This document shows positions 6,773 through 12,454 of a DNA stretch of 12,454 nt, piece by piece; position 1 is the stretch's first letter, and every line of letters begins with the position of its first letter. The notes under the pieces are model-generated. The model made no database searches. It saw only the letters and a program-made list of their open reading frames with translations, and had not been told where the DNA came from. Made by a program: the position numbers and the translations under genes. Source of the DNA: Ignavibacteria bacterium (GTDB lineage Bacteria; Bacteroidota; Ignavibacteria; Kapaibacteriales; UBA4661); assembly GCA_013298375.1 (NCBI GenBank), contig JAAFHM010000096.1:1-12454 (forward strand). The letters are read 5' to 3'.

Positions 6773-6795
6773 TTACAACGCAAGTTGCAAAAATA
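6773..6795 (-). promoter_or_regulatory. Possible operator/promoter region in front of pstA
   Basis: The 125-bp gap between hsdM and pstA contains an imperfect palindrome, TTACAAC-GCAA-GTTGCAA (6773-6790, six of seven arm pairs match). On the - strand it is overlapped by TATTTTTG (6788-6795), which matches the TAnnTTTG -7 element known from Bacteroidota promoters. No partner TTG is seen at the expected upstream distance, so this is only a candidate. The gap is A/T-rich compared with its surroundings, and no terminator for hsdM is visible. Confidence 0.25.
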
Positions 6796-6855
6796 CATAC
6801 TTTTTGTCTCTGTGGCGTTTTATGTTTACGTTATGTTGGAATTGGGGAATAGAGA

Positions 6856-8436
6856 TTATCCTAATGCAGTAAGCCCTTGGTGAATATCCTTGCTACTTTC
6901 CTGAATAATTGCCAACAGCTCCGCAACCGTGCGTTTGTCGCTTCTGTCTGGCGCATTGGCGTTCACGGCTTTCAAGTCATATTTTTTTGCAAGAATTTCT
7001 TCCCGCGATACCCACCAACTCCGCTCCGATAGACGTTCCGGCGCATCTTCTCCGGCGTGAAGCCGCTCCAAAAAATCGCTAAAATGCGCCAACGTCAGCG
7101 GATTGCCCTTGTTCACTTTACGGATGCTCATATCATCGGTCAGCGTCATATCGTAATACCAAATGCGTTCGGTTTGCTTGCCTTTGGTGAAAAAGAGAAT
7201 GTCGGTTTTCACACCCGCACCAGCATTGACGAACACACCGGGCGGCAAACTGAGAATACACCACACATCACAATCATTCAAGAGTTTCTGCTTTGTGGCG
7301 GTGTAAGCGGCTGTTTTGGTGTGAAAAAGTACGCCCTCGTCTATGACCATAGCGCACGTGCCGCCTTTTGCCAAGGACGAGATAATATGCTGGATGAAGA
7401 GAATTTGCGCCTTGTTGGTCTTAAAATCGAAATTTGCTTGCGCCTCAGAGCCTTCTTTGCTGCCAAATGGCGGATTGGTGAAAATGTAGTCAAATTGCTT
7501 GGGGGCTTGCGTGAATAAATTTCCATAGGTTGCCCGCCCCGTCAGCGTGTTTCCGTGCCAAAGTCGGGGCTGCGCTACGCCGTGCAGAAGCATATTTGCC
7601 AGCATAACCGCGACCGTATCAGTGTCATCTTCGCGTCCCCACAAGGCGTTGTGACGAAGATGCTGCAATAAACGAGAATCCGAACGGGCTTTCGGTTCCA
7701 TTGCTTTGTACGCTTCCACCAAAAAACCACCCGTGCCGCAACATGGGTCATACACCGTCTTGCCCGCTTTCGGCTTCACGGCTTGCACCATTGCGCGGAC
7801 AACTTCGCGCGGCGTGAAAAACTGTCCGCCGTCGCTGTTCTTTTCGCCCAAACGCAATAGCAAGCCTTCATACGCTTGCGAGAGGCTGAAAAAATGCTGC
7901 TCGTCGGGTTTTGCTTCGGTGATGGTGTGAATTTTATCAATCGTGTTCCAAAAGTTCGTGTTCTCCACCAAATTTGTCCGCTCTTTGGCGCGAAATATCT
8001 CGCCGATAACCTGCTGCTGCGGGCTTCCCGTCGCATCGCCAAGCTCGCGTAGGCGGGGGAAAAGTTCGCCATTCACAAACGCAATGCCGCCGCTCTGCCA
8101 TGTTTCTTGGCGATGCGCCCCCTCCGGTGCTGCCCAATCCCGCCAGCGATACGGTGCGGGAATAGATTCTTCGGGCTTGGGCTGCCCAAATTCTTCCGCT
8201 TCGCGCTCGTCCAGTTCTGCTTTCAGATCCCAAAATCGCAAAAATAGCATCCACGTTAGTTCGGGGATGTACGCCTTCGCGCCTTTGGTCTTGTCGCGGC
8301 GCAAAATATCGCACACCGACCAGATAGCCGCGTTCATCTCCGCTTGCGTGGTGATGCCTTTTTTCGGCTTTGGTGATTTGGTTGTTTTGGGCTGGAGTTC
8401 GATTGTTTTTTTCGCTTTTGAAATTGTTTTGCTCAT
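6856..8436 (-). CDS. hsdM: Type I restriction-modification DNA methyltransferase subunit HsdM
   Basis: Modification subunit that transfers a methyl group from S-adenosylmethionine to N6 of adenine in the HsdS-specified site, as part of M2S or R2M2S complexes. It has 526 residues. The helical HsdM N-domain spans about 33-170. The methyltransferase domain has GGQFFTPREVVRAMV (203-217), the SAM-binding motif I DPCCGTGGF (230-238) and the catalytic motif IV NPPF (321-324). The first 28 residues are Lys/Thr/Pro-rich and look disordered. The ATG overlaps the hsdS stop in ATGA (8433-8436), so translation is probably coupled. The gene order R-S-M in transcription direction is less usual than R-M-S or M-S-R. 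No frameshift or lost motif is seen, so the enzyme should be active. Confidence 0.96.
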   Translation of the reverse strand: MSKTISKAKKTIELQPKTTKSPKPKKGITTQAEMNAAIWSVCDILRRDKTKGAKAYIPELTWMLFLRFWDLKAELDEREAEEFGQPKPEESIPAPYRWRDWAAPEGAHRQETWQSGGIAFVNGELFPRLRELGDATGSPQQQVIGEIFRAKERTNLVENTNFWNTIDKIHTITEAKPDEQHFFSLSQAYEGLLLRLGEKNSDGGQFFTPREVVRAMVQAVKPKAGKTVYDPCCGTGGFLVEAYKAMEPKARSDSRLLQHLRHNALWGREDDTDTVAVMLANMLLHGVAQPRLWHGNTLTGRATYGNLFTQAPKQFDYIFTNPPFGSKEGSEAQANFDFKTNKAQILFIQHIISSLAKGGTCAMVIDEGVLFHTKTAAYTATKQKLLNDCDVWCILSLPPGVFVNAGAGVKTDILFFTKGKQTERIWYYDMTLTDDMSIRKVNKGNPLTLAHFSDFLERLHAGEDAPERLSERSWWVSREEILAKKYDLKAVNANAPDRSDKRTVAELLAIIQESSKDIHQGLTALG

Positions 8437-9701
8437 CGTTGTTCGGAAATGTCGTGGTGAAAAGGAAATGCCTCGCGGACGATCGCCCCTGCGAGTGCCT
8501 TTGCTGCTTCGTACTGCCGCTCGGCGGCATGGCGGACGCGCTCGGCTTCGGCGAGACGGGTGCTGATGCGCTCGGCGATGCTGCGCTGCTCTTCAAGTGT
8601 GGGCGGAAGGGGGATAAGTATTGGGAATACCGATGCTTCAAACCGTATTGCGGCTTGATTAACCCACGATTCGCAAGTTTTCTCGAAATATCGTTGTTCC
8701 CATAAATCATTGATGAAGTAGGCTAAATAACGCGGTTCAAGGCTTTCTTTCGTGCGAATGCGGGTAAGGTGATTGCTAAAAAGATACGGCTCTTTAGTGT
8801 TTGGTGTGAAAAGGCAGGTTTTTCCAACAAGTTCAGGGCTATTGGTGTTATTGAACAAAATATCACCATCGGTAAGCGAATAATCTTTGAGAATTTTTTC
8901 GGAAGCCGGAATACGCCAAAGTTGTTCAGTATCCATGAGTCCACGCCGCGAAATGTTGTTCATTCGCAAGTGGATAACACCTTTCGTGCGAGATTTATCA
9001 CCGCTTGCGACACCGGATTGCGTTGAAGTAATGTGGTCTCCAAGTTTCTCCCACCGCCAGCCATCGGGCAGTTCTTCCGGCAGTGCCTCGCGGACAATCG
9101 CCCCCGCGAGTGCCTTTGCTGCTTCGTACTGCCGCTCGGCAGCGTGGCGTATGCGCTCGGCTTCCGCGAGGCGGGTGCTGATGCGCTCGGCGATGCTGCG
9201 CTGTTCTTCAAGTGTGGGCGGAAGGGGAATGAGCAAATTTTTAACAATTTGTGCATTCAAATTCGGTTGCGCACCCGTTCTACTTTCTTTAAGTAGCTCT
9301 TTGACACTCGCACTCAAGATGAAATACAGGAAAAGATAATCAAGTTCTTTCGGATTTTTGGGTACAATGCCCAAAATTGCCTGATTTGTCGCTAATGGCA
9401 CGGTATTGATGCTGCTTCGCCCGATTGATGCGCCATAGATTGCGAACAATACTGTATTTGGAGGAAATATTTTTGCACCACTATCTTCCAATCCTGCTTC
9501 AGTTATTGTCTGCTTTGTTTGCGAAATTGTCTGTCCGGCAGCGGTTAAATCTTCTGTAATTGCCCAAGGAATATCACCACCATAATATTTTGCAATTCCA
9601 GACGAAGGAGTCCCACCGCTCTGTACATGGCAAGCAATTCCAAGTTTCTCCCACCGCCAGCCGTCGGGGAGCGATGTTGTATGCTGTGTTTGCTGTTTCA
9701 T
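8433..9701 (-). CDS. hsdS: Type I restriction-modification specificity subunit HsdS
   Basis: Sets the split DNA target of the complex. The 422 residues fall into two parallel halves. Each opens with LPDGWRWEKLG (11-21 and 211-221), continues with a variable target-recognition domain (about 22-157 and 222-362), and closes with a conserved helical spacer starting IPLPPTLEEQRSIAERIS (158-207 and 363-412). The two spacers are nearly identical, including the tail AAERQYEAAKALAGAIVREA. The recognition domains differ, so the target is bipartite and asymmetric; its sequence cannot be read from here. The ATG at 9701 overlaps the stop of the HEPN gene (ATGA), and the stop overlaps the hsdM start. Full length and both halves are intact. 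Confidence 0.95.
   Translation of the reverse strand: MKQQTQHTTSLPDGWRWEKLGIACHVQSGGTPSSGIAKYYGGDIPWAITEDLTAAGQTISQTKQTITEAGLEDSGAKIFPPNTVLFAIYGASIGRSSINTVPLATNQAILGIVPKNPKELDYLFLYFILSASVKELLKESRTGAQPNLNAQIVKNLLIPLPPTLEEQRSIAERISTRLAEAERIRHAAERQYEAAKALAGAIVREALPEELPDGWRWEKLGDHITSTQSGVASGDKSRTKGVIHLRMNNISRRGLMDTEQLWRIPASEKILKDYSLTDGDILFNNTNSPELVGKTCLFTPNTKEPYLFSNHLTRIRTKESLEPRYLAYFINDLWEQRYFEKTCESWVNQAAIRFEASVFPILIPLPPTLEEQRSIAERISTRLAEAERVRHAAERQYEAAKALAGAIVREAFPFHHDISEQR
8469..8613 (-). repeat. Direct repeat in hsdS, copy encoding the C-terminal spacer
   Basis: This 145-bp segment matches 9084-9228 with about ten substitutions and no gaps; the offset is exactly 615 bp (205 codons). It encodes the second conserved helical spacer of HsdS. 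The match is high enough for homologous recombination between copies. Confidence 0.85.
9039..9067 (-). repeat. Direct repeat in hsdS, second copy of the LPDGWRWEKLG-coding segment
   Basis: These 29 bases match 9639-9667 with one difference, 600 bp apart. Each copy encodes LPDGWRWEKLG at the start of a recognition half. Confidence 0.85.
9084..9228 (-). repeat. Direct repeat in hsdS, copy encoding the central spacer
   Basis: Partner of the 145-bp segment at 8469-8613, in the same orientation and frame. It encodes the central conserved helical spacer between the two target-recognition domains. Confidence 0.85.
9639..9667 (-). repeat. Direct repeat in hsdS, first copy of the LPDGWRWEKLG-coding segment
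   Basis: Partner of 9039-9067 with one base difference in 29. It marks the left border of the first recognition domain. Confidence 0.85.
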
Positions 9702-10093
9702 AATGCAAGAAATGACGCGATAGTTTCGACCATTGTGCGGGCGTGTTGGGTAATTTCCCGTGCTTGTTCGGGTGTGATGGGTGTGATAGTTTTGTAGTCG
9801 GATGCTTGGCGCAAATCGAAGGCGCGGTGCAGGTCTTTGGAGCGTTGTTTGTCAAAAATCCCCGTGCGAATAAAATTTGTGTCAAACAGTCCGATAATGC
9901 CTGTATGCTTGGCAGGAAGAGGGCTAACATCCTGCAACAATGCCAAAACTGCATAAAACATAGCGTAATATGCCCGATTGACCACACTCAGTGCCGTGCG
10001 ATTGTGCAATAGCAAAAATTCTGCATCATCCAGTGCAGCGCGAGCTTGTTCCATGCGGTATGAACGCAAGATATGTAATTCTTCGGGTGTCAT
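9698..10093 (-). CDS. HEPN-domain protein, predicted toxin partner of the MNT gene
   Basis: A 131-residue, all-helical cytosolic protein of the small HEPN family often paired with a nucleotidyltransferase. Recognisable segments are the N-terminal helix RMEQARAALDDAEFLL (13-28), VVNRAYYAMFYAVLALL (37-53), KHTGIIGLF (62-70) and AFDLRQASDY (91-100). HEPN toxins paired with MNT proteins are usually RNases silenced by AMPylation. The C-terminal RxxxDY signature (Arg95, Asp99, Tyr100) is present, but the His of the canonical RX4-6H RNase motif is not found there; a separate R84-x4-H89 string exists. Its ATG overlaps the MNT stop and its stop overlaps the hsdS ATG, both as ATGA. Toxin activity is inferred from family and pairing. 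It could instead act as a helper or regulator of the restriction complex. Confidence 0.87.
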   Translation of the reverse strand: MTPEELHILRSYRMEQARAALDDAEFLLLHNRTALSVVNRAYYAMFYAVLALLQDVSPLPAKHTGIIGLFDTNFIRTGIFDKQRSKDLHRAFDLRQASDYKTITPITPEQAREITQHARTMVETIASFLAL

Positions 10094-10401
10094 ACGGCTT
10101 CGCCTTCTCGCTCAATTGCCCGCAGCAGTGGCGAAGCGGCTTCGCGCTCGTACTCATCGCGGGAATAAGCAAGGGGTGAAACGATAACACCATGCTCAAA
10201 CCCCGCTTCCCATGCACATTCGCTGATAAATTGGTCAGTATCAATATCAAGATTTTCGACAACGACAAGCATATCGAAATCCGAATCTGGCGCAGCCTCG
10301 CCGCGCACCCGCGAACCAAATGCCCGCACGAAAAGCGGTTCAGTGCGCCGACGGAGCAGGGTGAGGAAATGTGCGCCGATTAACTGCTCTTGGTGATTCA
10401 T
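10090..10401 (-). CDS. MNT-type nucleotidyltransferase, predicted antitoxin
   Basis: A 103-residue minimal nucleotidyltransferase of the DNA polymerase beta superfamily. The active-site signature is FGSRVRGEAAPDSDFDMLV: Gly29-Ser30 of the GS motif and metal ligands Asp41 and Asp43. The C-terminal part, VSPLAYSRDEYE then SPLLRAIEREG, is typical of MNT proteins encoded with HEPN partners. In characterised MNT-HEPN pairs this protein AMPylates and so neutralises the HEPN RNase; the same job is inferred here. ATG at 10401 is chosen over the in-frame TTG at 10416, which adds five residues. It lies 68 bases after hsdR with no clear promoter between them, and overlaps the HEPN gene by four bases. 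Confidence 0.88.
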   Translation of the reverse strand: MNHQEQLIGAHFLTLLRRRTEPLFVRAFGSRVRGEAAPDSDFDMLVVVENLDIDTDQFISECAWEAGFEHGVIVSPLAYSRDEYEREAASPLLRAIEREGEAV

Positions 10402-10469
10402 ACTTTGTTCTTTCAATGCTAGTTTTTATGCGGGTAGTAGTTGCAAACGGTAGTGTACCGAAAGTGTTT

Positions 10470-12454
10470 TCACATCAGTAAACGGCGTTTTGTTTCGGTG
10501 AGTAGTTCTTTGGGGGAAACGCTGAGATTGCGAAATGCCTCTCTGCCGCCGTAGATGCGGATGTCGTCGGTTTCAAAGACGGTTGGTTGTTCAATGGCTT
10601 GGATGCCGCCGTTCTCGAATTGTTTTGCCAGTCCCTTGAGTGCGCCGACGGTTTGTTGCGGAAATCCAGTAAACCAGTCTTTGTTTGCACGGCTAAAGGT
10701 GGTTGCGCGTTGATTGCGGGTTTTGGGTTCAGTGTTGTAGGCAATATTTGCCAGTACATCGAAAAGTTCGCAATCGTCTAACTCTTCTGCTTTCTGCAAG
10801 GAACGCAGTGAGTTTTCGCCGCCGTAGAGATGTTCGATGAAATCCAAACGTGCATCCGCATCAATCCAAATACTCCGAAAGTCGTTTTCTTGTGCAGCTT
10901 TTGTCAAAATTTCTTGCGCCAAGCGTGTTCGGTATTCGCCGAGTGTCAGAATCACTTCTTTGTTATCATCGTGAACGATGATACTGCGGTCTTGTTTTGC
11001 TACGCTCACGTCGAATTGATTCTCCACAACAAGGAGATGCGGCGGACGGGGTGGCGGTGGTTCGCCGCCCCCACCGTTTCTTGGCGGATTGCGCCGCTCA
11101 CGTGTTGTAAATTCTTCATTGAAAAGCCGTGTCGCATTGGTGTAGTCATACAGGCAAAAAAGTGGTTTCGTGCCTTCGGGATCGCCTGTGCGTGTGCCGC
11201 GTCCAAGCATTTGATAGAAGACAATGGGCGAAGAAATATATCGAAAGAAAACAACATTGAGCAGATTGGGAATATCCACGCCTGTTGAGAGTAAATCTAC
11301 TGTCGTAGCAATGAAATGGGAGTGTTCTGAGCTACGAAAAACTTTCACCAGTTCACTGGCAGGGGGGCGAAGATTGGGGTTTGCGGTGCATTGGAAAGCA
11401 AATGCTTCGCATTGCTTTGTCATTGTTTTTTTGCACCACTGCTCGTACAAGCGATTCATCACGATGCTTACGTGGTGCGCGTGGTCATCACTTGCGCAAA
11501 AAATGACCGTTTTTTGATGGATACCCTGCCCGCCAAGATTGCTTATAAGCATTGAATCAAAGAGGTCTTGGCACATGACTTCTATACGGTCTTGTATAAA
11601 AAGTTTTTCCTCATAGCGTTTTGGGTCATACTGCGCATCAAGCGAATTGGCATCGGCAATTTCGCCTGTTTGAGGATTGATAACGATACGCGAAACAAGC
11701 TCACTTCGTTCTAGTGGTTTTTCGTCAAGATTAACGCTGCGGCGTTCTACTTCGCAGGCAGCAAGATAGCCGTCTGCCATGCCGTTGCCGAAGGAATAAT
11801 GATAGACCGATTCACCGAAGTAGCGGATATTGTCGGCTGTGATTCTGGTATCGTCATCTTGGGCTGTTGTTGTGGTTGCTGTTCGCGGCTGAATAAGCTG
11901 CCGTGGTGTAGCGGTAAGTCCGATATGGATAGCATTAGGATTGCGCTCTAAGATACCGCGCCACTCGCCGTAGGCAGAGCGATGACATTCATCAATGATG
12001 ATATGACTAAATTCATCTTCGGCATAATGTTCCTGATGAAATGCCGTTCCGTCCTTTGCTCCTGCGTACAAGGTTTGGTAGGAGGCAACCAAAACACGAG
12101 CGTTATTTTGCGGATGTGTTGTATCCACAATCTGAGCATCTGCGCCAAATGCCTGAAAAATCTTGTTGTGCGCCTGTGAACGAAGCTCGTCACGGTCGCA
12201 GAGGAAGAGAGCCTTGCGGAGCAGCCCCGCCTTGTGGAGACGATAGAGAATTTGCATGGCAATCACCGTTTTTCCCGTGCCTGTGGCAAGCGAAAGCAAC
12301 GCACGTACACGCCCTGCGGCAATAGCTTCAAAGACCGCACGAATAGCGGCATCTTGATAATATCGGGGTTTTTGCTCGGCATAATATTCCGTGAGCAAGA
12401 CTTGTGCATTTTTATCACGGAAAGAAAATGTCTTGTGCGCTTCGTACCGTTTCA
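10470..12454 (-). CDS. hsdR: Type I restriction endonuclease subunit HsdR (5' end outside window)
   Basis: Motor and nuclease subunit that translocates DNA using ATP and cuts when complexes stall. The frame is open to the right edge; the TTG at 12398 is internal, since 18 further codons without a stop lie before the edge. About 660 residues are visible, and the N-terminal PD-(D/E)XK nuclease domain lies outside. Counting from base 12398: Walker A ATGTGKT (38-44), motif II DECH (136-139) in IIIDECHRSAYGEW, motif III TATP (162-165), TVIFCASDDHA (297-307), TGVDIP (372-377) and motif VI QMLGRGTR (396-403). A Gly/Pro-rich linker (about 437-453) then leads to the C-terminal domain that contacts the methylase core. 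The domain order resembles the EcoEI-type R subunit. It is the first visible gene of the restriction operon. Confidence 0.96.
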   Translation of the reverse strand, partial: KRYEAHKTFSFRDKNAQVLLTEYYAEQKPRYYQDAAIRAVFEAIAAGRVRALLSLATGTGKTVIAMQILYRLHKAGLLRKALFLCDRDELRSQAHNKIFQAFGADAQIVDTTHPQNNARVLVASYQTLYAGAKDGTAFHQEHYAEDEFSHIIIDECHRSAYGEWRGILERNPNAIHIGLTATPRQLIQPRTATTTTAQDDDTRITADNIRYFGESVYHYSFGNGMADGYLAACEVERRSVNLDEKPLERSELVSRIVINPQTGEIADANSLDAQYDPKRYEEKLFIQDRIEVMCQDLFDSMLISNLGGQGIHQKTVIFCASDDHAHHVSIVMNRLYEQWCKKTMTKQCEAFAFQCTANPNLRPPASELVKVFRSSEHSHFIATTVDLLSTGVDIPNLLNVVFFRYISSPIVFYQMLGRGTRTGDPEGTKPLFCLYDYTNATRLFNEEFTTRERRNPPRNGGGGEPPPPRPPHLLVVENQFDVSVAKQDRSIIVHDDNKEVILTLGEYRTRLAQEILTKAAQENDFRSIWIDADARLDFIEHLYGGENSLRSLQKAEELDDCELFDVLANIAYNTEPKTRNQRATTFSRANKDWFTGFPQQTVGALKGLAKQFENGGIQAIEQPTVFETDDIRIYGGREAFRNLSVSPKELLTETKRRLLM

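Noticed and set aside
7943..8566. A 207-codon open frame on the + strand
   Set aside because: It is antisense to hsdM and the end of hsdS, and shows no recognisable motif.
7937..8710. A 257-codon open frame on the - strand across the hsdS/hsdM junction
   Set aside because: It overlaps both well-supported genes in another frame. Its Ser/Pro/Ala-rich content is the frame-shifted reading of the hsdS repeat and hsdM start, and a similar shadow appears at the other hsdS repeat.
9826..9843. R84-x4-H89 as the HEPN RNase motif
   Set aside because: It fits the spacing, but it precedes the family's conserved RxxxDY segment and may be chance. It is kept as an open alternative, not called.
12396..12398. 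TTG as the real start of hsdR
   Set aside because: The frame stays open for 18 more codons to the window edge, and the family's N-terminal nuclease domain would be missing. The gene is cut by the window, not truncated in nature as far as can be seen.

Overview
The window looks like chromosomal DNA of a bacterium with moderate GC content. Most start codons lack a convincing Shine-Dalgarno sequence. Together with a citrulline-hydrolase/arginine-deiminase pair and short secreted repeat proteins, this would fit the Bacteroidota/Chlorobiota side of the tree. That placement is a low-confidence inference; no rRNA or other taxonomic marker is present. No tRNA, CRISPR array, transposase or phage gene was seen.

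Left part (1-2755, + strand): the 3' end of a dienelactone-hydrolase-family gene, a nested inverted-repeat element that also looks like its terminator, then ctlX (citrulline-utilization-type hydrolase) and arcA (arginine deiminase). The last two are guanidine/ureido-modifying enzymes of one superfamily and may together take arginine to citrulline and on to ornithine. No carbamate kinase or ornithine carbamoyltransferase gene is in view.

From 2764 to the right end every gene is on the - strand. In transcription order from the right edge these are: hsdR (5' end outside the window), an MNT nucleotidyltransferase antitoxin-like gene, a HEPN toxin-like gene, hsdS, hsdM, pstA, pstB, a small lipoprotein, phoU, and a secreted six-repeat propeller-like protein with its own promoter, ribosome binding site and terminator. 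MNT, HEPN, hsdS and hsdM are chained by three 4-base ATGA stop/start overlaps, so a predicted toxin-antitoxin pair is built into a type I restriction-modification operon. hsdS carries two near-identical 145-bp segments exactly 615 bp apart and two 29-bp segments 600 bp apart, so its two specificity halves are modular and could recombine.

The phosphate-uptake genes pstA-pstB-(lipoprotein)-phoU follow hsdM after 125 bp with no obvious terminator. pstS and pstC, which normally precede pstA, are not between it and hsdM, so the restriction island may have landed inside a pst operon. The most interesting item is the restriction/toxin-antitoxin composite. The intergenic palindromes and the ABABAB repeat protein deserve a second look.
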